Of a DNA stretch of 64,000 bases, positions 1 to 13,699 are shown in pieces. Position 1 is the stretch's first letter, and each line of letters begins with the position of its first letter. The stretch is taken from NCBI GenBank assembly GCA_034670405.1, contig JAXDDX010000049.1, positions 1,364,001-1,428,000 on the forward strand, written 5' to 3'. Source of the DNA: Hoplostethus atlanticus. Lineage: Eukaryota > Chordata > Actinopteri > Trachichthyiformes > Trachichthyidae. Both the position numbers and the translations under genes were made by a program. Below the pieces are notes generated by a model. That model searched no databases and was not told where the DNA came from. It saw only the letters and a program-made list of their open reading frames with translations.

Positions 1-3000
1 CCATAGACAGAGAAATGCGTATCAGTCTTCTCAACATTCTCCATAAGGACTGAAGGCTCATAGATACAGTTTGTACAGTGTGACCTCATGTATGGACCGT
101 GCATCCACCGACGGGAAAAGGAAGGTAGAGGTGGAGGAGAGAGAGAGGATGAAACTGCACACAAGCGTCTGCAGGGCTTGTGTGTATGCCAGAGGGCCAG
201 CAAGACATTAGTGCTATCGAACACAATGCTTGGAGGTTGTTGTTGTGTCACCCAATCTACGGTTTGTTATTTTAGTTATTTTGGATCCCTGCTAAGCGTA
301 TTACCCCAGGCATGCCACATACAACACCTGCCGCTTCCTCTAGACTGCCTCACGGTTGCAGGGACACAAACAACCTTGGTGAACACACAAATTGCTGTTG
401 TATAGGGAAGCTCCAGGAAGGCCACATGGAAGGTAGCGTCTTCTACACCCCCACCTCCACCTCCACCCTTCCTCCCCCCCTCTCTCCATCGCTTTACTTT
501 GGCCACCACCCCCAACAGCTGTGGAGTGGAGAGCAAGCTGATGACGTCCTCAGGGGTAATGGCACTGTAAATGTGAGGCCTGAGGGGGTAAATCAAAAGC
601 TGTAACCCGGGACCAAAGTTACCAGGGTAACAGACAGAGAAAGAGCGTAACCTGACACTAGCCACCACCTCTATTACAGGGAGCATCACCAGCACCACAT
701 CTGCCCTATATATAGCTTGTGGGCTGCTTTCAGTTTCGGTTTTCCCTCTCTTTCTTTGTATCTATGTGACTCTTTTTCTTTTCCTCCATAGCTCCCACCT
801 TCCCACAGCCCTACCCCCTCACCACTCCCTGTCGTCACAGCTCTCAATTCACCTCTCAAGTCCAAGGTTTCATGGGCCCCGTTTGGTCAGACAGACTTTG
901 TAACGAGTCTCTGGGAGAAAGATACTCTGAGATAATACAGCGGTGTAGAAATGTTAGTTTGAGTTTTAGCATTGCCAGACCACTGACTACATTTTCTGTA
1001 AATGTAAATGGTAGTTCACCAACAGAAGGCTGGACGTCGGCACCGCACACAGTATTCAGTTTCATTTTCTTTTCCCTGTCGAAGAAATAATAGCGGTGCT
1101 GAAGTAATTTGCACAGTACATCAACAGAAAATGCCTTCTTTATTTTACACGTAAACCATACATTATTTCAACTTGGGTTCTGTGTATTTATAGTGAGGAA
1201 CAGCAACCTCAATTCATCATGTCATTGATCATATTAATATTAATATTACAACAGAAGAAAATGATGTCCTTTCATACACATTGATCCGAGAAATATAGAG
1301 AATCTGCTCCATTTACACATCTATCACAAGGGGAAAGAGCATTAGCTAAGAAGGCAAAAGATGCCGCCACACTGCAACAAGCATCTTTGACATCTTAACT
1401 AGCTGCAGCATAGATCTTGGTTCTTGTGCACATGCATGCACAAGTCTAAGATAGTGGTGAGGCTAAAATCAACACCAAATAACTTAGAACAATCTACGTT
1501 TGTTCGCTGTTCATAAAGGAATAGGTTTTGAGGAAACCTGTCTGATTTATCTTGAACTGGGTGTTCTTGTCCATCCAGAAAAGCACTTGCACCTTTTTGA
1601 AATAAGGGCAGCCATTTTTTTTTTAGCATTACCAATTTGTTAGTAATGCAATCGCTAGCTAGCAGCAAGTCTTGGGTCTGAAAACAATTTCTCTGAAAAA
1701 AGTATTTGAGTCCTTCAGTATAGGTACATATATAGGGAAACAGTGCATACAATATTTTAGAGAAATGGTATTTATCTCTGCAGTAGTATCGTTAACAATA
1801 CTGGAAACTTTTGCTTCCAATTCCTCAACATCCAACATTTTTGGATGGACTAAAATGATTCCCATGGCAAGTAAGACAGACTCTTTGAAAGCTAATCCTG
1901 GGTTGATCGTAGTAGGAAATGTGTATGAAATATAGCACGTCCAACTTCTGTAGGCCTTGTTTTGAATGTTTAGTGTTTTCATTCTTAGCGGCCACATTTC
2001 TTAGCTAACAATGGTGTTTTGGTAGAGCAGTTTTCTTTCAGCATGATGCACAATGAAGCTTTTTTTGTATTTTAATCTAACCCTAGAGGAGACATGCAGA
2101 CGGTTCCTAGTTCCTTGCGGTTCCTCCATCAGCTCTGAATCTGAGTGGGTGGCTGAGTAGCTGGTCGACTGGCATTCCCCCCAGAGACACAAGGAATGAC
2201 AAAAACTTAGAAAAACAAAGACACACCAAACCCCAATTGACTTACACAATAAAATCCTAATTAGCTACTGGCAATAATGATAATAAAAATATAGTCTAGA
2301 CATGCTGTATTGAATAAAAAGAGGGGATTTTATGAGAGCGTAATGCTCAGTTAAAAAAGCCGCCAAAACATTGTCTGCCATGCCAATGACAGCTTATAGT
2401 ATCTTGTTTTATGAATAATAAAAAGGTTTGCAGTTTTCTTGTTTGCTGATGCAAGGGGAAAGTATGCTGGTGGGCGTGAGTGAAGTCTGGGTCAAACTAG
2501 CATGCTGGAAACAGCTCAGGGTTTCATTAGCTTGCCTACTGTTGCTTTATGGTTATTGAAGTGGCTGTTAATGAAGAGCTACAACAATAGTGTTAGGGAT
2601 CATGGTGTACTCTTTGCCTGTATGTGTGAAAGTGTGTGTGTGCTAGCATGTGTACATGTGTGTCTGTTGTGTTGTTTTTACACCACTTTTTTTTCCTTTA
2701 CACACTTGCCTTGAGGCAGCTTAACAACAATAAATGTCCTACCTGTACCTGTTGCCATTTACAAGCTTGACTCTAACCAAAAAGGCTATTACCTCTTTTT
2801 AGGACTTCTCAGCAAGTGTTTTTGTCCGAATCATAAAGTGCACTGGCCCGAAAAGTGTTTGTAACAAGTCCAAAGTAAAGTGGAGACTGCGGGAGACAAG
2901 AATTTCATGTGTTATTTGCAATATACCAGAGCTACCAGGCCTACTGCTTAGTTCAAAATATATTTTAGACTTAGAGATAGATCGACATAAAGAAGGGAGT

Positions 3001-5045
3001 CATCAGATGCATTGATGCAAACAGAGTGTCTGAGGAGATAGGCCGGGACTTGCTGCATTTTAGGCCATAATGACAAATACAATTAGAGCAGAGCAAGTCT
3101 TTCATGTGGTATTAGGCCTACTTGTTGGAGTCGGGGGAGCATGCCTTTATGTTACTTAAATGTCTTTATGGGCCAATATTTCTATATATAAAAACAGATC
3201 TTTCTACCACAACCTTCATGGAGATTTTCAGTTTTCGCTTTCATGTGACGATGGGCATTCTGCAGGCGCTCTTTGACTTTAATAATAATAATAATAATAA
3301 TTTTAGTGAGGTTATGTAGTTTGGATCATTTAAATGCTTATGAATCACTTTCACTGACAGTATAAGCCATTATTATATATGTGGTGTAGACCAAATGTAT
3401 TTAATGTATTGGACATTTACCAATACATATGATACAATGTAACTATCCCTGGTTCAGGGGGCTGATGTAGAAAAGGGGACTGACTGAGAGCAGGTATGTC
3501 ATTGGGTTCATCAAGTGGGGTTCTCCAACAGGTTCAACAGTCAGTTTTGGCATCCCAGAACCACTGTACCCTACCCTATACACTGATCAGAGCTATATTC
3601 ATCAACACCTGACTCTTAGGCTTACATCTAGACAACAATGTCACCCCCCAAAACTTACAAACTCACTCTCAACAACAGGGATATCTGGGGGAAGCCCGGC
3701 CTCCAAAGGCATGTATCCTTTCTAGTGCTGTTGTTTTCAGACTACCTCTCTTTGGTAGTAATTTGGAAACTTTAAGTGTTCCTTGAAAAATGTTGTCCTA
3801 TCTCTTTTTTTTCGTGTCTTTCGGAAGATTGTCTTCTTTAGATACTTTGCCCTCCTCAGTGCTTTCACACGATTCTCAAGTAAGTACCTCAATAAACTTA
3901 CAAACCATTTGATGTGATTTCTTACATAAACAGACAAAATGCTCCTAAAAACTTTATTTCAGAAGTACATGTCATATTTGATGTATTTTTTCAGCGCACT
4001 TACAGGTTCTTACTTTAAAGCTTACAGTGCGTTTGCCCTCATGACGCCCAAGGCACACATTGACACATAGAAAGCCCAAAATAAGAGTTTATAATTTCAA
4101 CCGAACAAAGACTCCATTATGGCCGACTCGGGGGCAGAGAGAAGACGCTGACTGCTGATATTTCTGTTTGTTTAAACTTTTTACTCACTGTGAAACAACG
4201 TTAATTTTGGTTTGCGGGATGTTGGCAGGATTATGGAGCGGTGTGAAGAGCAGATGGTCTGAGTCAAACCTATTCAAAACACACAGCCAGTTGTGACACG
4301 GCAACTTCTTTTCTTCTCTTGATAGTGAAATTTCTTCTTTTGTCAAACAACTGACAGATGGATCCCAGCTTTGGTTTGGTGAGGCGGCAGATATTTGGTT
4401 TAAGCTTTGTTTTTATTTTCTATATCTTCAATGCAGCACGGTAATCATACAATACAACGATCCGAAGAGAGGCCGTACTCATATAGCAATCAGCGAATGC
4501 AAGAGAAAAAGAGAGAGCCCCATTCCCATTCCCAGCCATAGCACACACATGGGAGTCTGTTCCCACTAGCGTCTTAAAATAGTCACTGAGGGCTTTTCAA
4601 TTATACAGGCCACGCCGTAAGAAGGGGCCCAATCATAAAACCAGAGTGTTTACCTCCTCTCTAAATCTTACTCTGCTTTGATTAAGGGGACAGAAGGCGG
4701 CTGGGGAGCTTGGATAGAAAGGACAAGGCCAAGGGGGGGAGAGGGGAGGGGGGGGGGGATACTGTACAAAACTGTAGGAAATACAATGAGAGCTGTAATT
4801 GTCAGCCATCCATGACCTGAGGCCAGCAGAGCATCCGCCATAATGTTAGATCAGTCCTGTAACACTAGAATTACAGAGGCAAGTTGAGTGAGGTCATTAA
4901 AGAGGCAAAGTCGGGTCAAGGTGTACTTCAAGTTAAAATCAGGCTAGGTTAACAGCCGGTTGAGAGATTAAGGCAGAAAGTCAGACATTTTAACGTATTG
5001 CCAGAAATAGAGGTCATTTTAGATCAAGCACCAAAACATTACATT
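1..5045. other. Gene-free stretch, upstream flank
   Basis: I see no exon chain, RNA gene or complete transposon here. Open frames are short, lack recognisable domains and overlap each other on both strands. The sequence is AT-rich with simple repeats: an (AAT)n run at about 3281-3302 and a purine/G-rich stretch at 4725-4760 that includes a run of G. A minus-strand open frame at 276-698 is the longest and is discussed among the rejected items. Confidence 0.6.
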
Positions 5046-5049
5046 GTCT

Positions 5050-5400
5050 TTATGTCTTAAAGTCAAGTGAAGTCTACTCATATAGCCCTTAATCGCAAAA
5101 CACGTCTCAAAGGACTTTCCAGAGATGAGCCTAGATCTGGCTAGTCAACGATAAAACACAAAACAAGATCGACAAATATAGAACACAGGAAACAGAGGCA
5201 GAACACAAAATAGCATGTTAAGACAGAAACGGGCCTTCAAACCAATCTAACCTAACCGACACCACCAGTCAGAGAAAGAAGAGAAGCGAAGAAGGAAAAA
5301 CTCCCAAGAAGAGTAATTAGGATAGAAGAAATGAAAGAAATCTTGGGTGGGGCAGTTCAGAGAGGGATCCCCCCCACCAGGACAGGCTGAGCGTGCCGGA
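5050..5400 (+). repeat. Interspersed repeat relic, SINE/LINE-tail-like
   Basis: The block starts with text resembling 'catatagcccttaatcgcaa' and continues through 'aaaggactttccagagatga', 'gaaaaactcccaagaagagt' and 'cagagagggatccc'. This order (a 'tatagcgcttt/caaaggactttaca' start, then 'aaaaactcccaagaag', then 'cagagagggaacccatcct') recurs throughout teleost genomes as an interspersed repeat. I recognise the pattern but cannot assign a named family from sequence alone. The copy is diverged and encodes nothing. Confidence 0.6.
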
Positions 5401-5580
5401 ACAAACAAACAAAATGGGCAGTAACATGGATAACAACACGGCCAGGGAAGGTCACAGTGTGAGAAAAAGGAGCCAGAGCGAAACGTTACAACACAGTTTC
5501 AGGCTCAGAGCTGCGTCACAGGATTCCCTTAATGTCATCATGGAAAACAGGGCAGCTCTTGCGGGCACGCACCCAAGTAC

Positions 5581-5614
5581 GCACAAACACACACAAACAC
5601 ACACACACACACAC
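5581..5614. repeat. (CA)n microsatellite
   Basis: An imperfect CA dinucleotide tract that ends in 'cacgtgcat'. Confidence 0.9.
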
Positions 5615-5699
5615 GTGCATCTAAGATTGGGCGTGAATCACCTTATGTGCATCTGTCTTTATAGCTATAATTGAAGTATACAAGGGTGTGGATGTATAC

Positions 5700-8600
5700 A
5701 CCACTATACTCATGTTCCCAGGATACATTGTGCACCACTGCTTTGATAAACCAGCTAGACCTGTTTGGAGAGAACTGCCTCAATAGATCGCAAGCCGCAG
5801 CACATCTTTTACAGCGTGCTATTGATATTACACTGCGTGTGAGATCACATGCGCCCCTTTTCCTTTAGTTCAGAGCATCAACCAGGCCAGGTGACACACA
5901 AGGGCTGAGATAGTTGTCAGGGACATTTCCCATCCAGCAAGCAAACTGTTTAGTCTGCTGTTTAGGAGGCAGGGGCATCAAGATCTCCTCCTCTAGGCTC
6001 AAACACAGTTTTGATCTTAATCAGGTGACATTAACATTTAATTTTGATCTGCAATCTTTTTAAATTCATTATTTTTCAAACCCAAACGACAATAAAAAAG
6101 ATCTTGATACTTGATAATACACATTTGTTTAAGGTTGTAGACTGAGATTGTAGACAAATGATATGACTCATGGGTTCACTACTATTCAAGATTATTGAGA
6201 CATGAGACAAATGTAAAATGACAACAGCCCTGTTCTTTATGTCAGGTTGTAGTCAGGAGAAAAACCTCAACGTTCTTCAAAATGTTCCTCTTTCTAAATC
6301 TCAATCCTAGTATCTCCAAAACATACTGTAAAAAATAAATACATATATCTCAATTTTGTTTTTCAATGCACGACTTAGGCATAAATAATTGATCCCCGTT
6401 TAAGGGTAAATTTTATTTTTGTTGATCTTTAATTCAGCAGGTCAACCTCAGCATAAACACCCCCATCTGGTCTTTGTCAGCTAGCTGGATGCTCAGGGGA
6501 TTATGTTTTTTAACGAGCTACTCCTCATAGGAGGTAGATCATCCTGATCAATATTTTAAAGCATATATTAACATTAACCAAATTGATTAAGTGTACTGGC
6601 ATCCCAAAATGTTGTTTATCAAAGGAAAGGTCACTCGATGTATTTCGGTGTCCAACAGGGTATTTTCCTGAGGACTCCATAGGAAGACACGGTACAATAT
6701 TGATCAATGGTTAACCAATTCATCACTAGTGAATGTTTACATGTACAGAAACAGAATTTAAAAGCAGAAAAAACAATAAAACAAAGAATAATCCACATCT
6801 TTTTTATATAAATAAATGTCCATTTTTGCTAACTCTTTCGCCGATGGATACCCTGCAATAGTGATTCATTCTATACCCAGTTCGCAAAAGTTTCCTAACT
6901 GCTGTTTGCCAATGAAAGTCCACATCAGAAAAACAACATACAATTCAAGTTCAATACTAGATGACTCATAGTTCACACTCTACGAAAAGCCTCACCCCTC
7001 CAGCTGTGTTCGATCGCTCCAGTGTCTGTGCTGCTGTGGCGTGTTGCAAGGTTTTTAGGGTTTGAGGTATTGCAGGAAAACTGGCTAAGGCATGTTGGGA
7101 AGAGCTCCAAGAAACATTACACGAAAGCCTCCAGCCGTCTCTTGTAAAGTGAACATGGCTGCCTTGACTTCAAACATGCGACAGGCTTGTGTGTCTGATC
7201 AAGGCAAGAATTCATTTTTGATGCACTGATAGAGTTTGAGCGAGTGCTTCTGGTCTTCCAAGTGTTTCTCTTAATGTATCACTACAGGCTGAAGTAATCT
7301 GACGTATTGAGTCTGATTTAGTCCAGTTCATATAACCTTTGCCCCTTTCTAATGCTCAATTTGGCACAAAAGAACAGGTAACTTACAGGTAAAACACACA
7401 TCAACTTTAAGACAGTGGAAATAAGTTATTTAAGTTATTTGTCTTGTCTATGCCTCAGTTATTCTGTTTCTAGACTCTTTCTCTGTGTCTTTGTGTCTCC
7501 AAGACTTTGGAGACCACAGTCATAGTTTGATTTCTCTGCATTTAAGCCATTGCAGGGCTGTAGAACACAAAGAGAGTGGTAAGGAGAGTGTGAAATAAGG
7601 GTAAAAGACAAAGAGAGAGAAACAAAAAGTGATGAAATGCAAGGTGCATGTCAGCACTCTTTGTCTCTGTGTATTGTTTTCCCCCAAGCCACTGCTGGGC
7701 TGTAGTCACCCGCAGGCCACAAACAGACTTACTGTACTTGTAAGGATGTTTTCTGATTGGTAATGATGTGAAAATTCAAGACTGTGACTGTTCATTAAAC
7801 CAGGCCTCTGTATACTCACCCACTACGTTCATGCTGAATGATCATAGTTTTATCATCAGTGTTTGCTCATCCTAAATTAGAAACAAGAGTTTTTTTTGTC
7901 TTTATAGCAGAGAAGTAGCCAAGACGATGACTGTGACTGATCTTTCTTCACAATATGGATCATTTTCGTCTGTTAATCCACCCTGGGGCCAGGCTACAAG
8001 TGTTTTGGAAGTTGTACAAGCTAACACTTCACATTGGAAGTTGCACTACAGCATATCTACCCTCAAGGTAAATATAGTTTTGTTAAGTACAATTATTTAA
8101 AAAAGTTTAAACTGCTGAAAAAATATCATATCTACACCTGCAGTGTAATATAATACAAAATCACATGACAGCCAAAAATACTACCGCCTGACACTGGAGG
8201 CTGGATGGTAACGTAAACCAAACAACCCTATCAGGGAAAACGTGCATGGAATATTTTCTTTTTGAGGGAATGTCCATCACTCCTACTTTACCTGTCAGAG
8301 AATACAGTCTGGACCAAACAACACAGTTTGGGTTCTTCACAGAAAGAAGTGTTGTATTTAAACTTAAACTACATAAATAAATATTCCTTTGGAACATCTG
8401 ACTCAACCTTGACAATTAAATGAGTAAATACAAATAAAATAAACAAGTTGCAGTACTTAACTATGCCTCAAAATAACAAAATAATTGTAAGTAATTTGCC
8501 CAAATGTAGAAGATCAAGCCAAATGAATAAGCACATCTTTGAGAATTCCCCTCAGCTGATTTAGATTCTCTGACAAATGTCAGTTTCTCCAGTATCATAC

Positions 8601-10200
8601 AGTCATGTGACCCATCAAGCCAACATGGTCAATTAAGGACAAATTTTTGAAGGACTGACTGAAGTGCTGTGCAAAAGCTGACACTGTCTGCACCATCTGC
8701 ATGGGTTGGCCCGTGTGATTCAACACATCATTTGATACGTCATCTAGTGCTTTTCACTGTCTTCATCTCATCCATTCTCTTCAGCATGGTGGAAATGCAG
8801 CATACAGCTTTCAGCCCTGAGGCTCTTTGCTGTATCGGGGAGTAGGCAATACTGTACTCCACAGCACCCTGTCATCCTATGGTGTATATTGTCTAGGAGA
8901 AATGGAAATAATGATATGGATATACAAAGCCAAGATGACATATTTGTGTGGCTCGGTAGAGAAACTGCGATTAAAATGAAGTACCTGTAAGTGTGCATTG
9001 TGGTTGAACATACAGACGGTGTGTACATGATGGCCCGTTGTCTGACACAGCATTATACACCCAATCCCCATTTGAAAACACAGCCCCGATCTGAGATTCA
9101 CTAAGCACTAAACAATGCACTGACAGTACTGGAGAGAGAAAGCTGTGTCGCAATCACATTCCACATTTCGACTGAGGTTTTAAGTCAACCCTCCCTGCCT
9201 TTCACAAAGATAAACAAGCCAATGGTTGGTAGCCCATTCATGAATGTAGGTCTTTGGAGTGCCTGCTTGAAAGTGCAAGTCTACCAGTTCTGACTCAAGG
9301 CCAAGGGACGCCCTTTTCTCTCTCCTTCTCTCCTTCACAACCATTCATACCCTGTGAAGTGTACGCGCCACCCAAACAGTGGAGTATCCCCATGGTGACA
9401 CACACATATACAGCCCAACCTTAAGGTGTGTGTGTTTTTTCCTTTTTTCACCTCTACCACAGTATCCTTTGCACCGTGACAACGGTTGAACGACAACGTC
9501 AGCAGATAAGGGGCTTCCCTCTGCACGGCCTCCCGTCGCCCAGGCAACATTCCTGAGTCGACAAACATTGGCCGGGACTAGGGCTCGCATTCCAGAGGAT
9601 CTCCCAGGAAGTCTGAAGGCTTTCCTGGCTTGTTGTTGTTGTTGTTGCTATAGTAGTGGCTGCCAGCCAGGGACTCTGCGCAGGTGCACGTCGTAGCCCC
9701 ATTTACCTTCTTCTACCTATTTGTCTCCTTTGCGTGTCACTGGAGCACTCCTGTTGTTGATGTACGAGTCGGTTGCTTTGGAGACAGGGGATGCCATCTT
9801 TATTTAGACATGTGGGCACACCTGAAAGGAGTTACAGCTGACACAGCACGTTATAGTCAATCTATAGCCTGGATTGAAGACTTTCAAACGAGGAATCTAA
9901 CTGTTGTTATAGACTGATGCTGTGCCATCCAGCCTTGCAGTGTTTACCAACAAGGAGAAAAGGGGATGTTTCTCAACCAGGCCGCAGTGTCAAAGCAGCA
10001 CATAGCTACTTAGTGAAACCACAACCCCTCAACTCTCTGAGGACTTTGGGGAGTTTTCTGACCCGACCCTTGGAGAAGTCAGTCTGCATGGTGCTGTGTG
10101 TGTGTGTGTCATGGTCATTTGGGAGGTGTGAGGTTTGCAGCCGTTCATTGCAAACACAAACCAGGGCCATCTGCAGGCCTGGATCCCTTCCAACACCAAC
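5700..10200. other. Gene-free intergenic stretch
   Basis: I see no supported gene. Composition is AT-rich, and stop codons occur in all frames at the spacing expected of noncoding DNA. Short open frames, for example the overlapping minus-strand frames near 9.3-9.7 kb, have no domain or splice-site support. Confidence 0.55.
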
Positions 10201-10210
10201 ACCAACATTA

Positions 10211-10211
10211 G

Positions 10212-10240
<29 letters not shown>
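10211..10240. repeat. (CA)n microsatellite
   Basis: About 15 CA units. It generates spurious cysteine/valine and threonine/histidine reading frames on the two strands. Confidence 0.9.
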
Positions 10241-10245
<5 letters not shown>

Positions 10246-10666
10246 TGATCACAAACTTGGGTGTAAGCAGCTGAAGCACCTCATGCTTCAACGTCGATGC
10301 AACAGTAAACTCTGGGGCCAAGGCAGATGTTGGACGTAATAATCTAAAGGAGCTTTACAGTAACATTTTATATTTCACAATTACCTTGTTCAATTACATT
10401 TAAACTGTAGGACAGCTCCTGCACTACAACGTTTCACATCTCCTCCATTATAGTGTTGTTGGGTAATGTTGAGAAAAACAAAGGGAATATATTTCCACCA
10501 AACAGGGACTGATAGAATGTAGCAGCAGGTCAAAGTGAAAATGCCTCTTTCTCTGCCAGTGATTACATCCAGTTTGCATTACAGAGCATCGGAAACCACA
10601 GATCCAATGCACAAAACCACATAGGCCTACCTCTGGCACTGCACAGATTCAACTCCACAGCTTAGA

Positions 10667-10674
10667 GTGTGTGT

Positions 10675-10714
<40 letters not shown>

Positions 10715-10738
10715 GGTGCGGGGGGGGGGGGGGGGGGG
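10667..10738. repeat. (GT)n tract followed by poly-G run
   Basis: A GT dinucleotide tract runs to about 10712. After 'agggtgc' it is followed by an uninterrupted G run of about 20 bases. Such G runs can slip in replication and can form four-stranded structures. Nothing coding lies nearby. Confidence 0.9.
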
Positions 10739-10739
10739 T

Positions 10740-12655
10740 CATTTGGTTTCAATTGTAACTGCCGTGTCTTGTCGATTTCATAGCAAGTAATCAACAGCAA
10801 AGATAAACGAGCTGCAACAGGTTACCATGACACTTAATAGACATCTGATGTTTTCACTGTCATGTTCAAATCTGCGAGCGAGCTTCGTAGAGCGCTTGGC
10901 AGTGTAACAAGAGCTCTGGGTTCCAGATGAGGGTAATTCAGTTGGTCAAGAACTACGGGAAGAACTTGAACTTTCTTCAGAAAAGCTTAAGACAATTAAA
11001 TGGAGTTTTCACAGGCAAGCTGCTTGGATTTTGGATGTGGTATTACGGTAATATTCCTTGGATGGGTTCTGTATTCCCAGAGCAGAAGTCTTGCATGTGG
11101 ACCATAGTTCTCCCCCTTTCATCCCTCTTTCGCTCTCTTTTACTTCCTCTTGATGTCCTCCATATTTCTGTCTATTCACCTTTAATGGAGATATTTTGAA
11201 CTAGACATTTTAGAGACAGAGATTTCATGCTTGGTCGATGAGTTTGCCCTCTTGGTTCAAGTTGTTGGGATGTGCCAAATTATAGAAGTTGAGTCCCAGC
11301 TGAGTGCGCAGATATCCATCCATCAAGCTGATAAAAACAGGGCCCTCTCCCTTTGTAAGTCCATAACTTCCCTTTCCACCTCAGGTGCTTTGAACGTCTG
11401 TGGACAGAGAAAGGAAAACATATTTAACAGTCACAGTGCACAAGTGAATCTCTTCAGCACAGTCTGCCGGTCTGTCAGCCTGCCTGTCTGTCAGCTAATA
11501 CACATGGATTATTGGGTCCAGGTAGTGTTGGAGCCTGAAGTGAGTTGCCTAGCTGACAGACTGTCAGTGGAGGGATTTATTTACCAAGGGTTTATCTGAA
11601 GCGAGTTGTTTGAATTTATGTAAATGAATGCCAAAATTGAACCCAGAGGCAGCGTTTGTGGCTCACCGAGAAATCTTCTCAGTCTTAAAAAAAAAGGTGA
11701 TGTCTCCTTACTATGTCACTGCAGTGTGCTTCTCTCATTCTGAACGGTTTATCCTAAAACAGCTTGAGAAAAATAATGGAAAAAAATAGAAGATATTGTT
11801 GGACAAATGTCACAAAGTAAAATGAGACAGATTATTCAGAAATATGTGACCCAGTTTAAAAACCAGGCATCATTGTATGCTGAGGAACTCTTCACCACCA
11901 TTCTTCACCAGGAGAAACAATTTGAGCAATCATTAAAAGTGACCTTGGGAACTTAATTGAGATTGTTCCCAATAAAATATATTAGCAAAATTATTTTAAG
12001 ATAATTTAGAAGTAAGATCTCATTTAACATAATACCTTTCCAATTTTATGACCTTCAAGCTATGAACCACGTTCCCTTGCCTAGTGGAAATCTGCCTCTA
12101 CTGAACCAAAGCTCAGCAAGGCATCTGAAGGATGAAAAACTGGCAGTACAAAATAGTTTTCAGCATAATCACACAGCACTGGTCCAGAAATGCTCTCATG
12201 TGCAAAATGATAGAACCCATCATAAGAACGGATTACACTTGACTGTGAACTTGAGTTAGTAGTAACTTGAGTTAGTCATAGTGGTTTCCAAGGTGGTTTC
12301 CAGAGGTTCCTGTAACTTTGTATTTGGATTACAACAGATTCACTAAATTGCTACAGAGACGTGCAGGTACCTGCTCATCTAGGGCTCTTATCCGATGTAT
12401 GGTGGCCTTTACTGAGGAAGGACTAAACATACTTTCGTGCAGCAGCGGTACAGCTCTATCTTAATCCCAATCACATTCTCACTTCCCATCAAGTTCATGT
12501 CCCTAGATTACGTTGATTTAAAGCTGTTTTCTTATTTTCATGTTATCAGTTATCATGTCCACTGAATTTTATCTTAGTGAAATTTTGATGCTGTCACAAA
12601 ATTATGTTTTATATAAGAGCTATAGAATGTAGCCCACTTTTGGGCTAATCATCAT
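10740..12655. other. Gene-free intergenic stretch
   Basis: I see no gene. The plus-strand open frames at 10927-11199 and 11231-11599 lack domain similarity and have no convincing splice context. Confidence 0.5.
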
Positions 12656-12739
12656 CATCATTGTCCCATTTGCTCATAGGATGGTGTGGGTGGTCTTTCA
12701 CACTCCTTTTGACTGAGAGGTTAAGAACCTCAGTTATGA

Positions 12740-13230
12740 ACCACCAGATGTCCATTGCCACCCTGGGGATCCCCGAGTCTGTACTCTATCAGACTGTACA
12801 GATCAGGTATTGTGGAGGTAATATCCACTGTATACCCTGTCCTCTGGGTTTCCCCAGGGCTCAGTCTTGGGCCCTGTTTTCTTTTCTCTCTACTACTCTC
12901 TACTTTTCTCTCTACTACTCTCTACTGTCATCACATCCCATCATTTCTCCTACTATTGCTATGCCGATGATACTAAACTCTATCTTTCTTTTCCTTCCTC
13001 TGACATTCAGGTTCAGGCATGCATCTCTGCTTGCCTAGCTGATATTTCAAGTTGGATATCTGCCCATCACATCAAGCGCAACATTGCTGAGACCATGTGG
13101 CTCTTCTCTGCAAACCCTGGCCTCTCCAAGACCTATCTAGCCCCACTGATAACACCAAAACTCCTGCCCAGACTACAAGAATCTTGGTGTGATCCTAGAC
13201 AACCAACTGTTGTGTAAAATCTGATCACAG
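12740..13230 (+). mobile_element. Degenerate L2-like LINE reverse transcriptase fragment
   Basis: Reading from about 12846 gives GFPQGSVLGPVFFSLYYS, the reverse-transcriptase 'PQGS-LGP' block. The frame continues to a CYADDTKLYLSFPSS segment, in which YADD is the catalytic motif of the palm domain, and then ACLADISSWISAHH. This order (GxPQGSxLGP, YADDTQLYLSF, CLADISSWMSAHHLKLN) is typical of fish L2-clade non-LTR retrotransposons. Only a few hundred bases survive, with a small tandem expansion of 'tctctctactac' between the two blocks and stops on both sides. The copy is a dead fragment in + orientation. Confidence 0.85.
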
Positions 13231-13439
13231 CTACATGGCTAAATCATCTCCCCAAGATATATTTAAGAAATACTGCACTTCCTGATCTCCTTGCTGATTT
13301 ACATCTCTCTCATATCTCCAGTCTTCAATGCTTTCCCCTTTGATCAGAAAATACCAGTTTTCTTAAAAAATTTAAAAAATAAAACTTTCCTCCTCAGCTC
13401 ATGTATTTACCTAGCACTTCTCTGTTCTATCGATACAGA

Positions 13440-13600
13440 TATATTTGTTCCATCTTTTGTTAAGGCCCTGTGGCTCTGACCCCTGTACCTTACTATTGGT
13501 TGCTTCTAATACTGGAGTAGGAATTTAAGTTTATTCTGCTGTTGTATTCTTTGTTGCTCTGCATAACAGTGTGAGCTAAATGGATAAAATATAAAAAGGG
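13440..13600 (+). repeat. Probable L2-like LINE 3' end
   Basis: The text near 13545-13592 ('ttgttgctctgcataacagt', then 'gtgagctaaatggataaa') resembles the 'gctttggataaaagcgtctgctaaatgaataaa' tail that ends many fish L2 copies. It lies about 300 bases beyond the reverse-transcriptase fragment on the same strand, so both may derive from one insertion that has lost its middle. This is inference from pattern. Confidence 0.5.
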
Positions 13601-13699
13601 AAAATGATTGACATAGTCATGTAATGCTCACAGGTATGTGCAAGGACAGGCCAGATCTCTGTTTTACCTACATGTGTATAGAGACAACTATATTCAACC

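Noticed and set aside
276..698. Minus-strand open frame of 140 codons near the window start
   Set aside because: It contains a poly-Gly stretch from a C-rich run, overlaps plus-strand open frames, and shows no domain I recognise. An acceptor-like 'tag' near 660 is not enough to call an exon. A protein search of residues 15-70 would decide.
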